A stretch of DNA of 64,000 bases from Gillisia hiemivivida (GTDB lineage: Bacteria > Bacteroidota > Bacteroidia > Flavobacteriales > Flavobacteriaceae): NCBI RefSeq assembly GCF_007997295.1, contig NZ_VORY01000007.1:1-64000 (forward strand), in the 5' to 3' direction. A program made the translations under genes and the position numbers. Under the pieces are notes generated by a model. That model made no database searches, had not been told where the DNA came from, and was given only the letters and a program-made list of their open reading frames with translations. Shown here piece by piece: positions 1 to 8,629 of this stretch. Position 1 is the stretch's first letter. Every line of letters begins with the position of its first letter.

Positions 1-1041
1 TTCTTCACTTCATTTCATTGCGTTCAGAATGACAATTTTGCAAATGTCTAAAACCTTAGTTTTTCGAAGTATCAATATTACCATTCAATCACATTTCGAC
101 ATCCCGATTCCTCGGGAAATGTGACAACGTTGAAAAAATGTCATTCCGACGAAGGAGGAATCTCTTTAATTTACAGAGATTCTTCACTTCATTTCATTGC
201 GTTCAGAATGACAATATTGAAAATTTCTAAAACCTTAGTTTTTCGAAGTATCAATATTACCATTCAATCACATTTCGACATCCCGATCCCACTGGAAATG
301 CGACAACTTTAAAAAAATGTCATTCCGACGAAGGAGGAATCTACTTAATTTACAGAGATTCTTCACTTCATTTCATTGTGTTCTGAATGACAATTTTGCA
401 AATGTCTAAAACCTTAGTTTTTCGAAGTATCAATATTACCATTCAATCACATTTCGACAAGCTCAATGTGACAATTCAATATAATCTTCTGTGTAACATA
501 AAATGTCAAACTGAGCCTGTCGAAGTTTTTAACGGCTTGAATTGTGCAATTATATATCGACATCCCGATCCCACTGGATATGCGATAACTTTAAAAAATG
601 TCATTCCGACGAAGGAGGAATCTCTTTAATTCACAGAGATTCTTCACTTCATTTCATTGCGTTCAGAATGACAATTTTGCAAATGTCTAAAACCTTAGTT
701 TTTCGAAGTATCAATATTACCATTCAATCACATTTCGACATCCCGATTCCTCGGGAAATGTGACAATTCAATATAATCTTCTGTGTAACATAAAATGTCA
801 AACTGAGCCTGTCGAAGTTTTTAACGGCTTGAATTGTGCAATTATATATCGACATCCAGATCCCTCGGGAAATGTGACAACGTTGAAAAAATGTCATTCC
901 GACGAAGGAGGAATCTCTTTAATTCACAGAGATTCTTCACTTCATTTCATTGCGTTCAGAATGACAATATTAAAAATGTCTAAAAACCTTAGTTTTTCGA
1001 AGCATCTCGACTCCGCTCGATGTGAAATATTACTTAATTAA
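1..1041. repeat. Compound tandem array of hairpin-forming intergenic repeats
   Basis: About 1 kb with no credible gene. Unit A (about 180 bases) begins near 139, 319, 599 and 892, and the window opens inside another copy. Each carries a segment starting tgtcattccgacgaaggagg and ending gcgttcagaatgaca, whose ends are complementary, so each copy can fold into a hairpin. A second unit B of about 105 bases (with gtcaaactgagcctgtcg) is inserted between A copies in the right half, which lengthens the period to about 280-290. Short open frames here are translations of the repeat in several copies and show no protein family. Related shorter copies occur at 5906-6257 and 15800-15830. Confidence 0.85.
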
Positions 1042-1049
1042 GTTATATT

Positions 1050-1110
1050 GAGACCAGTGATAAAAAAATCATCTAGCCTAGGAAATTGAAGCATGATGGT
1101 TCCTAGCACA
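1050..1110. repeat. 61-base dispersed repeat, copy 1
   Basis: This stretch beside the secA terminator is repeated at 16545-16605. By eye about 53 of 61 bases agree, including the blocks gtgataaaaaaat and taggaaattga. Both copies lie between genes. The function is unknown. Confidence 0.7.
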
Positions 1111-1146
1111 AACACCAAACCCGGCAAATTGCCGGGTTTGGTGTTT
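1110..1146 (-). terminator. Strong hairpin terminator after secA
   Basis: Perfect 18-bp inverted repeat (1110-1127 with 1129-1146, centre cccggcaaattgccggg) lying 17 bases beyond the secA stop codon. The arms end in AAA/TTT but no long T run follows. The palindrome would also work for transcripts arriving from the repeat array on the other strand. Confidence 0.85.
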
Positions 1147-1163
1147 AAATAAAATATTTTATT

Positions 1164-4100
1164 CTAGCTTTCATGATCGGTAATTACCCAATCTCCTTTA
1201 TCTAAAAGAGGGATCGCTTGCTTATATTTCATAGTCTTATTTTCTCCACTCATCACATTTTTAACTGTAACCTTATCGTTTCTGTTGATCTTTGGCTGAT
1301 CCCGAACTATGGTTTCGGTTACCTGAGGACGAGATTGTGTTTGCCCTGCAGCTCTGCTTTGTGCTGAACGTTCATCTAAATTTGGAATTTCTTCCTTAGT
1401 GGTTTCCATTTTATCGCTGCGTCTTGGCTGACGCGCTTCCTGGATATTAGAAGTATTTCCTTCCGGAATTTCTCCTTTAAACAAGAAGGAGATTACATCT
1501 TTATTAACTTGCTCTATCATCGCTTTAAACAACTCAAAAGCTTCAAACTTATAGATCAATAAAGGATCTTTTTGTTCGTGAACGGCTAATTGCACACTCT
1601 GCTTCAATTCATCCATCTTACGCAAGTGCGTTTTCCAGGATTCATCTATAATTGCAAGTGTAATGTTCTTTTCAAAATCTTTGGTAAGTTGTTTTCCTTC
1701 AGATTCGTAAGCTTTTTCAAGATTGGTAACAACCTGTAAACTTTTTACTCCATCTGTAAAAGGAACTGCGATACGCTCAAAGTTATTAGCTGGATCTTCG
1801 TAAACATTTTTAATAATTGGGAAAGCTAAAACAGCTGTGCGATCCATTTTATTATGATAATGCTCGAATGCTGCTTTATAAACAACTCCGGCTATCTTCT
1901 GAACATCCATTTTTCCGAAGTCAGCTTCAGAAACAGGAGAACTCATAGAGAAATAACGAATAAGTTCGAATTCAAAATTCTTATAATCTGATGCGGCTTT
2001 GTTATTTTCAGTAATAACTTCAGAAGTATCAAAGATCATATTGGCGATATCCACCTTTAATCTATCTCCAAAAAGAGCGTGATATCTACGTTTGTAGATT
2101 ACCTCTCTCTGGGCGTTCATAACATCATCGTACTCAAGCAATCTCTTACGAACACCAAAGTTGTTTTCTTCAACTTTTTTCTGCGCCCGCTCAATAGATT
2201 TAGAAATCATGGAGTGCTGAATTACTTCACCTTCTTCCAAGCCCATTCTATCCATTAACTTCGCGATCCTTTCAGAACCAAATAAGCGCATCAGGTTGTC
2301 TTCTAAAGAAACATAGAACTGAGAGCTTCCCGGATCCCCTTGACGACCAGCACGACCTCTTAACTGTCTATCTACACGTCTGGAATCATGACGCTCTGTA
2401 CCAATAATGGCCAAACCACCTGCTTCTTTAACTTCTTTGCTCAATTTAATATCGGTACCACGACCAGCCATGTTGGTGGCGATGGTTACTATTCCAGCGT
2501 TTCCAGCTTCAGCAACAATATCTGCTTCTTTCTTGTGCAATTTTGCATTCAAAACATTGTGAGGAACGGTTCTCAACTTCAACATTCTACTCAACAATTC
2601 CGAAATTTCAACAGAAGTTGTTCCTATAAGCACTGGTCTCCCTGCATTAGAAAGTTTGGTAACTTCGTCTATTACAGCATTAAATTTCTCTCGTTTTGTT
2701 TTGTAAACCAGATCCTCACGGTCATGTCTTACAATAGGTCTGTTAGTAGGAATTTCCACCACATCTAATTTGTAGATCTCCCATAATTCTCCAGCTTCGG
2801 TAACAGCAGTTCCCGTCATCCCAGAAAGTTTACGGTACATTCTAAAGAAATTCTGAAGGGTTACTGTTGCAAAAGTTTGTGTAGCATCTTCAATTTTTAC
2901 ATTTTCTTTAGCTTCAATAGCCTGGTGTAAACCATCACTATATCTTCTCCCATCCATGATACGACCAGTTTGCTCATCTACGATCTTCACTTTGTTCTCC
3001 ATTACCACATATTCTGTGTCCTTTTCAAACAAGGTGTAAGCCTTTAAAAGCTGGCGCATGGTGTGTATACGATCACTTTTTACGCTGTATTCACGGAAAA
3101 GCTCCTCTTTTTTCTCTACTTCATCTTCCTTACTAAGCCCTTCATTATCAATCTTAGCGATCTCCATACCAATTTCTGGCATTACGAAAAAGTCTGGATC
3201 GTCTTCTCCAGATAAAAATTCTACCCCTTTATCGGTAAGATCTATCTGATTGTTTTTTTCTTCAATAACAAAATAAAGTTCCTCATCTACTTTTGGCATC
3301 TCACGATTATTATCTGCCATGTACTGATTCTCAGTTTTCTGAAGAAGAAGTTTTATACCTTCTTCACTAAGGAATTTTATAAGTGCTTTGTTTTTAGGCA
3401 AACCTCTAAAAACTCTTAAAAGTTGAAGCCCACCTTCTTTAGTATCACCAGCAGCTATTAATTTTTTAGCTTCAGCTAATACCTTGATCAAATGATTTCT
3501 TTGAACCTCTACTATATGGTTGATTGCCGGTTTCAAAGCTTCAAATTCGTGAATATCTCCTTTTGGAATAGGTCCTGAAATGATCAATGGTGTTCTGGCA
3601 TCATCTACTAATACAGAATCCACCTCATCTACAATTGCAAAGTTCGGTGAGCGTTGTACCAGATCATCTGGAGCGTGAGACATATTATCTCTCAAATAAT
3701 CGAAACCAAATTCGTTATTTGTTCCATAAGTGATATCTGCATTATAAGCTTTACGTCTTGCAGCAGAATTTGGACGATGGTAATCTATACAGTCAATACT
3801 AATTCCGTGGAACTGAAAAATCGGGGCCATCCAGGCGCTATCCCTTTTTGCCAAATAATCATTCACAGTTACCAAATGCACGCCTCTACCACTTAAGGCG
3901 TTTAAGTACATAGGAAGAGTTGCTACAAGCGTTTTTCCTTCCCCTGTTTGCATCTCTGCAATTTTACCTTGGTGCATTGCTACACCACCAATTAATTGAA
4001 CATCGTAATGTACCATGTCCCAAGTAATAGGTTTTCCGGCAGCATCCCAAGAGTTGCTCCAGATTGCATGATCTCCCTCTAATTCTACATAGTCTTTCTC

Positions 4101-4526
4101 TGCAGAGATCTCTCTGTCAAAAGCAGAGGCGGTAACTTTTAGTTTTGGATTATGAACAAATCGCCTAGCCGTTTCTTTTACCGTAGCAAAAGCTTCGGGA
4201 AGTATGTCGTTAAGGACAGCTTCAGTGACATTATACATTTCATCTTTCAGGGAATCAACTTCTGCATAGATATCCTCATTTCTGGTAATATCTTCAGAAG
4301 CATCTGCTTCGCTATTTAAAGCTTCAATTTTAGAGCGAATATCTGCGGTAGCATCGGCGATTTTCTTTCGGAAAGTTACCGTTTTTTCACGTAGTTCATC
4401 TATAGAAAGCGATTCAAACTCTTTCTCCAAAGCTTTGATCTTCTCTACTATAGGTTGTATTTCTTTAACGTCTTTCTTGGATTTATCTCCAACAAACACT
4501 TTTAATACAGAATCTAAAAAACTCAT
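1164..4526 (-). CDS. secA: Preprotein translocase ATPase SecA
   Basis: Motor ATPase that pushes preproteins through SecYEG at the inner membrane. The 1120-residue product has Walker A TGEGKT near residues 194-199, the DEVD box near 300-303 followed by DDARTPLIISG, and the helicase C-terminal half with TNMAGRGTDI and GRAGRQGDPGSSQF. It is longer than the roughly 900-residue proteobacterial protein. The extra length includes an acidic/lysine-rich insert between about 315 and 450, as in Bacteroidota SecA. The C-terminus ends in a charged linker without the Cys-rich zinc motif found in E. coli SecA. The ATG at 4526 is 24 bases from a TACATTTG box, and the gene is followed by a perfect hairpin. 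It is a single-gene transcript. Confidence 0.98.
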   Translation of the reverse strand: MSFLDSVLKVFVGDKSKKDVKEIQPIVEKIKALEKEFESLSIDELREKTVTFRKKIADATADIRSKIEALNSEADASEDITRNEDIYAEVDSLKDEMYNVTEAVLNDILPEAFATVKETARRFVHNPKLKVTASAFDREISAEKDYVELEGDHAIWSNSWDAAGKPITWDMVHYDVQLIGGVAMHQGKIAEMQTGEGKTLVATLPMYLNALSGRGVHLVTVNDYLAKRDSAWMAPIFQFHGISIDCIDYHRPNSAARRKAYNADITYGTNNEFGFDYLRDNMSHAPDDLVQRSPNFAIVDEVDSVLVDDARTPLIISGPIPKGDIHEFEALKPAINHIVEVQRNHLIKVLAEAKKLIAAGDTKEGGLQLLRVFRGLPKNKALIKFLSEEGIKLLLQKTENQYMADNNREMPKVDEELYFVIEEKNNQIDLTDKGVEFLSGEDDPDFFVMPEIGMEIAKIDNEGLSKEDEVEKKEELFREYSVKSDRIHTMRQLLKAYTLFEKDTEYVVMENKVKIVDEQTGRIMDGRRYSDGLHQAIEAKENVKIEDATQTFATVTLQNFFRMYRKLSGMTGTAVTEAGELWEIYKLDVVEIPTNRPIVRHDREDLVYKTKREKFNAVIDEVTKLSNAGRPVLIGTTSVEISELLSRMLKLRTVPHNVLNAKLHKKEADIVAEAGNAGIVTIATNMAGRGTDIKLSKEVKEAGGLAIIGTERHDSRRVDRQLRGRAGRQGDPGSSQFYVSLEDNLMRLFGSERIAKLMDRMGLEEGEVIQHSMISKSIERAQKKVEENNFGVRKRLLEYDDVMNAQREVIYKRRYHALFGDRLKVDIANMIFDTSEVITENNKAASDYKNFEFELIRYFSMSSPVSEADFGKMDVQKIAGVVYKAAFEHYHNKMDRTAVLAFPIIKNVYEDPANNFERIAVPFTDGVKSLQVVTNLEKAYESEGKQLTKDFEKNITLAIIDESWKTHLRKMDELKQSVQLAVHEQKDPLLIYKFEAFELFKAMIEQVNKDVISFLFKGEIPEGNTSNIQEARQPRRSDKMETTKEEIPNLDERSAQSRAAGQTQSRPQVTETIVRDQPKINRNDKVTVKNVMSGENKTMKYKQAIPLLDKGDWVITDHES

Positions 4527-4549
4527 AGTTTTTTGTGTTTAATATGGTT

Positions 4550-4557
4550 CAAATGTA
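4550..4557 (-). promoter_or_regulatory. Bacteroidota-type -7 box for secA
   Basis: The minus strand reads TACATTTG, matching TAnnTTTG. It lies 24 bases before the secA ATG, implying a leader of only about 15-20 bases. No clear -33 TTG is seen; that area is occupied by the upstream gene's terminator. Confidence 0.6.
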
Positions 4558-4560
4558 CGC

Positions 4561-4590
4561 AAAAAAAAAGCCTCTTTTAGGAGACTTTTT
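4561..4590 (-). terminator. Intrinsic terminator of the DUF2795 gene
   Basis: On the minus strand a 10-bp stem (AAAAAGTCTC pairing with GAGGCTTTTT, one G-T wobble) with a 6-base loop is followed by a run of Ts. It sits 23 bases after the stop at 4613 and immediately upstream of the secA promoter. Confidence 0.75.
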
Positions 4591-4612
4591 AGTATTTACG
4601 TGTTATGTTTTT

Positions 4613-4834
4613 CTAATATTCATCCTCATTCCAAAGGTAATCTTCGTCTGTAGGATAGTCGGGCCAGATCTCTTCAATAGAGTCATATGAATCCCCTTCA
4701 TCTTCTATAGATTGAAGGTTTTCTACTACTTCTAATGGAGCTCCCGTTCGAATAGCGTAGTCAATTAATTCATCTTTTGTTGCCGGCCAGGGTGCATCAC
4801 TTAAATAAGATGCCAATTCTAATGTCCAATACAT
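4613..4834 (-). CDS. DUF2795 family protein
   Basis: Small acidic protein of 73 residues beginning MYWTLELASYLSDAPW, the conserved opening of the DUF2795 family common in Bacteroidota. The C-terminal third is very acidic and Tyr/Trp-rich (DEDYLWNEDEY). An 18-residue longer frame opens at a TTG (4888). I prefer the ATG at 4834 because the -33 and -7 boxes of a good promoter lie inside the longer version, and the family starts at this Met. The gene stands alone between its own promoter and terminator. Its biochemical role is unknown. Confidence 0.85.
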   Translation of the reverse strand: MYWTLELASYLSDAPWPATKDELIDYAIRTGAPLEVVENLQSIEDEGDSYDSIEEIWPDYPTDEDYLWNEDEY

Positions 4835-4858
4835 TGATTTATCGGTGTTTATTTTTTG

Positions 4859-4888
4859 CAAAAATAATTTTTTTGTTGTAATAGGCAA
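4859..4888 (-). promoter_or_regulatory. Promoter of the DUF2795 gene
   Basis: The minus strand has TTG (4886-4888), a 19-base spacer, then TATTTTTG (4859-4866). This fits the Bacteroidota pattern TTG-N19-TAnnTTTG. The same TATTTTTGCAAAAAA string recurs before the ABC-F gene at 10514-10521. Confidence 0.7.
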
Positions 4889-4987
4889 GTAAAAAATCTA
4901 TTATTTCGTCAATAATTTTAAGAACGTGGTCTAAAATGTTAATTTTTATACAAAATTTAGATTTTAGCTTAATAATTTACAATTTGT

Positions 4988-5563
4988 TTAACTCCTCTTT
5001 TCAGGAATCCATTTTACCTCATTTGCATGTAAGTCTTTGGACAATTTCCGTGCCAGCACAAATAGATAGTCAGAGAGTCGGTTAAGGTATTGTAAAACCA
5101 ATTCATTGAAGGGGCTTATCTCATGAAGTGCAGTGGCCATACGTTCTGCCCGACGGCAGACGCAACGAGCAATGTGACATATTGACACAGAAGGATGGCC
5201 TCCAGGGAGTACGAAATGGGTCATTTCTGGAAGATTCTCATTCATGGAATCCATTTCTTTTTCAAGAAGAATGATATCCTCTTCAGTAATAGTAGGGATG
5301 TTTAAGCGCTCTTGTCCGCTTTTAAGGATTGCTTTTTCTGGATCGGTCGCTAAGATTGCTCCTAATGTAAATAATCTATCCTGGACTCTATTGAGAATTT
5401 CACGGGTATGGTCTCCAACTTTCTGATCTTTAACCAGTCCAATATGGGAGTTCAATTCATCTACGCTCCCATAACTCTCTATTCTTATATGGTGTTTAGG
5501 CACTCTGGTTCCTCCAAAGAGAGAAGTAGTTCCTTTATCTCCGGTTTTGGTGTATATTTTCAT
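4988..5563 (-). CDS. pduO: ATP:cob(I)alamin adenosyltransferase, PduO type
   Basis: Transfers the adenosyl group of ATP to cob(I)alamin, giving coenzyme B12 for enzymes such as methylmalonyl-CoA mutase. The 191-residue length is typical. The N-terminal KIYTKTGDKGTTSLFGG forms the ATP-binding loop of the PduO/MMAB family. Further family motifs are YGSVDELNSHIG (about 31-42) and the helix CVCRRAERMA with the conserved Arg and Glu, then LNRLSDYLFVLAR. The ATG at 5563 lies shortly after a TATATTTG box. No other B12 gene is adjacent. Family assignment is firm; the in vivo partner enzyme is not visible here. Confidence 0.93.
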   Translation of the reverse strand: MKIYTKTGDKGTTSLFGGTRVPKHHIRIESYGSVDELNSHIGLVKDQKVGDHTREILNRVQDRLFTLGAILATDPEKAILKSGQERLNIPTITEEDIILLEKEMDSMNENLPEMTHFVLPGGHPSVSICHIARCVCRRAERMATALHEISPFNELVLQYLNRLSDYLFVLARKLSKDLHANEVKWIPEKRS

Positions 5564-5584
5564 GTCAATTTTATTTTAACAATT

Positions 5585-5592
5585 CAAATATA
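5585..5592 (-). promoter_or_regulatory. -7 box for the adenosyltransferase gene
   Basis: The minus strand reads TATATTTG, 21 bases before the ATG at 5563. No convincing -33 element is visible. Confidence 0.5.
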
Positions 5593-5685
5593 CAAACATT
5601 CAAAGAAGGTGATAAGAGAAAAAGAGTATAAACTAAATATTGGAGAAAGCAGATAAGAGCGCTTTCTAGTATTGAAGTTTTTTAA

Positions 5686-5865
5686 TTATTGAACTTCACT
5701 AGTAGACTTGCTATTCTTTTTACGTTCTAGATAACGCATTCTAAGCTTTCTGTTTTTTTTATGCTTGCGGAGTTTCGTTGCACTGCCTTTATTCCAAAGG
5801 AAATAGGTGATAGCAGCTGCAATTATCAATAAATAAATCCAGGTTTCCCTGTCAAAATCGATCAT
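5686..5865 (-). CDS. Small single-pass membrane protein, 59 residues
   Basis: ATG at 5865, stop at 5686-5688. The product begins MIDFDRETWIYLLIIAAAI with one hydrophobic segment at about 9-24. A strongly basic tail follows (TKLRKHKKNRKLRMRYLERKKN) and the end is SKSTSEVQ. The arrangement predicts an inner-membrane anchor with a positively charged cytoplasmic tail. The frame is clean and uses normal codons, and it sits alone between the adenosyltransferase gene and a repeat region. I do not recognise the family. It could bind RNA or phospholipid, but that is speculation. Confidence 0.6.
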   Translation of the reverse strand: MIDFDRETWIYLLIIAAAITYFLWNKGSATKLRKHKKNRKLRMRYLERKKNSKSTSEVQ

Positions 5866-5905
5866 TTGTAGATTAATTTAGTACAAGGTAATAAAATGAA
5901 TTTTA

Positions 5906-6257
5906 AATGCCAAGCGGAATTAATGTCATTCCGATCCCGATTGCTATCTGGAGAGGAATCTCATATGGAGTATTTGAGATCCTTCGACAGGCTCAGGATG
6001 ACATTCTAGGCCTTTGTCTCTTCGAGCTTCCCGATAGCATTCTGTGCAGATTGACCGTCAATACTATTGTCCCTTCGAGCTTAGTCGAGAAGTCTTTAAA
6101 TTATAATTTGATTTCATTGAGATTCTTCACTTCGCTGCTCTTCGTTCAGAATGACATTTTTCATTTTTTGTCATTCCGACGGAAGGAGGGATCTCTTTTA
6201 AAAGGCTTGTACTAGATTGAGATCCTTCGACAGGCTCAGGACGACATTCTAATTTTA
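5906..6257. repeat. Hairpin intergenic repeats, two to three degenerate copies
   Basis: This gene-free stretch repeats the motifs gtcattccga...ggaatct, gagatccttcgacaggctcagga and ttcgttcagaatgaca. They pair with one another in inverted orientation and belong to the same class as the array at 1-1041. The open frame across it (5907-6215) is a translation of repeats and is rejected as a gene. Confidence 0.75.
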
Positions 6258-6278
6258 AACAGACAGGATGGAAAAACC

Positions 6279-6983
6279 TTAATTTACTTGATTGGAAATT
6301 TCTTTTTTAACATCACTTTCCACAATCCCATCTCTAAGTCTTATAATTCTATGGGCATGCTTTGCGACATCTTCTTCGTGAGTTACCAAAATAACGGTAT
6401 TTCCCGCTGCATGAATTTCATCAAATAAAGTCATTATTTCCAGAGAAGTAATAGAATCCAGGTTTCCTGTGGGCTCATCTGCTAGAATAATAGAAGGTTT
6501 ATTTACCAAAGCTCTTCCTACTGCCACACGCTGACGTTGACCTCCAGAAAGCTGATTGGGTTTATGGTCCATTCTATCGGCTAGCCCAACATTGGTTAAA
6601 ACTTCCTCTGCACGTACTTTACGCTCTGCTTTAGAGAAACCGGCATAGACCATTGGCAAGGCAACATTCTCTAGTGCGGTTGTACGTGGCAATAAATTAA
6701 AGGTCTGGAATACAAAGCCAATTTCTTTGTTACGAATTTCCGCAAGCTCATCATCACTCATTTTGCTTACATCGTTCCCGTTAAGAATATAGGTACCAGA
6801 AGTAGGGGTGTCTAAACAGCCTAGAAGATTCATTAAAGTAGACTTTCCAGAACCAGAAGGCCCCATAAATGCTACATATTCTCCTCTCTCTATATCCAGA
6901 TCTATTCCTTTTAAAACCTTAATGATCTCTTGCCCTAAAGGGAAGTCTCGAGTAATGCTGCGTATCTCAATAACTTTGCTCAT
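6279..6983 (-). CDS. ABC transporter ATP-binding protein, LolD/MacB type
   Basis: Cytoplasmic ATPase of 234 residues. It has Walker [10 protein letters not shown] (41-49), Q-loop near 93, signature LSGGQ (145-149), Walker B IILADE (165-170) and the H-loop in VTHEEDVA. Sequence features such as [19 protein letters not shown] and the [11 protein letters not shown] run place it in the LolD/MacB/FtsE-like subfamily. That subfamily drives permeases in lipoprotein release or peptide/macrolide efflux. No permease gene is adjacent, so the partner is elsewhere. Start ATG at 6983. The methyltransferase gene upstream on the same strand ends 54 bases away, so the two may be cotranscribed. Confidence 0.92.
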   Translation of the reverse strand: MSKVIEIRSITRDFPLGQEIIKVLKGIDLDIERGEYVAFMGPSGSGKSTLMNLLGCLDTPTSGTYILNGNDVSKMSDDELAEIRNKEIGFVFQTFNLLPRTTALENVALPMVYAGFSKAERKVRAEEVLTNVGLADRMDHKPNQLSGGQRQRVAVGRALVNKPSIILADEPTGNLDSITSLEIMTLFDEIHAAGNTVILVTHEEDVAKHAHRIIRLRDGIVESDVKKEISNQVN

Positions 6984-7037
6984 AGTATGATTCCAATAAA
7001 TTTATTGCTTCAATAGGACGCCCAGTTTCGTTATTTG

Positions 7038-7832
7038 TTACAAGCGAATTGTAAAATGCTCTTTTTCTTGTTCTTTTCTGAAAAATACCAGTCCCCAGTA
7101 AAAGCTGTCTATAGTTACACGAACCGAAGGATGAGCTTTGATCTCCTCCCATGCTTCCTCCATTTCTGCAGACCAGTGAATATCATCAAAGATAAATACT
7201 GAATTGTTGTGAGCTAAGGCAAGTAGTTTTTTAAAGTATTTTAAGGTAGGTGATTTTTGATGATTTCCATCGAAATATACCAGATCAAATCCTGAAGCTT
7301 TGTTAGTGTTTTCTTTTTCTAAGATGGAATCTAAAAGCATATCGAACTCACCTATTTGGAGTGAAATGTTTTTTAAATTGAATTTATCAAAATAGTTCTG
7401 AGCTACTTTAGCAGTTTCTGGGCAACCTTCTAGAGTTGTTAGTAAAATAGGATTATCTATAGCAATTGCTGCAGAAGAGATCCCTACTGAAGTTCCTAAT
7501 TCCAGTCCAGTTTCAAACTGAAAACAGGAGGCTAGTTTATTTAATAGAATCGCTCTTTTTATAGGAATACCCGCATTTTTTGCAATAGCTCCAACTTTTC
7601 TGTTCTCCGAATTAAACACGCGACTCCCGGCACCAAAATCGGTGACTTTAATGCTTTGTTCATCTTGGTTTAAAGCATTACAAAACGCTCTTATTTTCTG
7701 AAAAGCGGGTTTGTCCTTTTTTACATACAAACATTTGGTAAGTAGATCATATACGAATGGGGAATGCACTCCATGCTGATTGGAAGATCTGAATAGAAAT
7801 TTTATGTAAGCAAAAATTTGGTGCAATTGCAA
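7038..7832 (-). CDS. Class I SAM-dependent methyltransferase (O-methyltransferase-like)
   Basis: A 264-residue protein. The SAM-binding glycine motif is GLELGTSVGISS near 115-126 and the acidic turn of motif II is LTTLEGCPE. A DLVYFDGNH motif near 190-198 resembles the metal/SAM region of the O-methyltransferase_3 group. The N-terminal part (MQLHQIFAYIKFLFRSSNQHG) mentions FLFRS..HGVHSPF, a pattern often seen in Bacteroidota homologues. The substrate is unknown. The gene lies upstream of the LolD-type ATPase gene on the same strand. Confidence 0.85.
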   Translation of the reverse strand: MQLHQIFAYIKFLFRSSNQHGVHSPFVYDLLTKCLYVKKDKPAFQKIRAFCNALNQDEQSIKVTDFGAGSRVFNSENRKVGAIAKNAGIPIKRAILLNKLASCFQFETGLELGTSVGISSAAIAIDNPILLTTLEGCPETAKVAQNYFDKFNLKNISLQIGEFDMLLDSILEKENTNKASGFDLVYFDGNHQKSPTLKYFKKLLALAHNNSVFIFDDIHWSAEMEEAWEEIKAHPSVRVTIDSFYWGLVFFRKEQEKEHFTIRL

Positions 7833-7869
7833 TTAATGTTAACTGTTATGACTTCTCTTTTCTATATTA

Positions 7870-8629
7870 TTTGACGTCACCCTGTCCCGAACCATCGGGA
7901 GTTTCAGGGTCTAACATTAAACTTAAGTAAGATGCTGAAACGAGTTCAGCATGACGGATATTATGTTTGCCTGTTAGGCCAAACCTCAAACCTCAAACCT
8001 CAAACCTCAAACAATATCAAATAATGTTTCTAAAAATGACCTCTCGACTACGCTCGAGGTGACATAATAGGGGACATTTTTTTCAAAATTCAAAATTCAA
8101 AACCAGAAACCCAGAACCTCAAACCTCAAACCTTATTAAGTAATGTTTATTAAAAATAACCTCTCGACTACGCTCAAGGTGACATAGTAGGGGACATTTT
8201 TTTCAAAACTCAAAACTCAAAACTCAAAACCAGAAACCCAGAACCTCAAACCTCAAACCCGAAACATCACACCTCAAACAATATCAAATAATGTTTCTAA
8301 AAATTACCTCTCGACTTCGCTCGAGGCGACAATTTATTTGACATTTTCTTCAAAATTTAAAACACCAAACACCAAACACCAAACCTCAAACCTCAAACTT
8401 CACTCCTTACACTTCACTCTTCACCCCTCACACATCACGCTTCATAATTCCCACTGAAACTAAAAATCTCAAACCTCAAACAATACTAAATAATTTTTAT
8501 TAAAAATAACCTCTCGACTACGCTCGAGGTGACAATTTATTTGACATTTTCTTCAAAATTTAAAACACCAAACCTCAAACACCAAACACCAAACCTCAAA
8601 CCTCACACCTCACTCTTCACGCCTCACCC
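7870..8629. repeat. Dense repeat region: hairpins plus heptamer tandem arrays
   Basis: 760 bases without a gene. It opens with a hairpin repeat (gtcaccctgtcccga...tcggga...agggtct), also found at 15478-15515. It then holds four copies of cctctcgactacgctcgagg-tgaca at about 8040, 8160, 8308 and 8510. These are embedded in long runs of the 7-mer caaacct and variants (caaacac, caaaact). The final run (8540-8629) ends next to the ABC-F stop codon. Read from that gene it is a chain of GTGAGGT/TTGAGGT heptamers. Confidence 0.85.

Noticed and set aside
121-1041. Several open frames of 60-93 codons on the plus strand
   Set aside because: They are repeated translations of the same tandem units, with no family and no start signals.
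2388-3896. Plus-strand frames within secA
   Set aside because: Antisense shadows of a long, well-supported gene.
7979-8629. Regularly spaced palindromes as a CRISPR array
   Set aside because: Spacing is irregular (about 120, 150, 200), the intervals are themselves repeats, and no cas gene is present.
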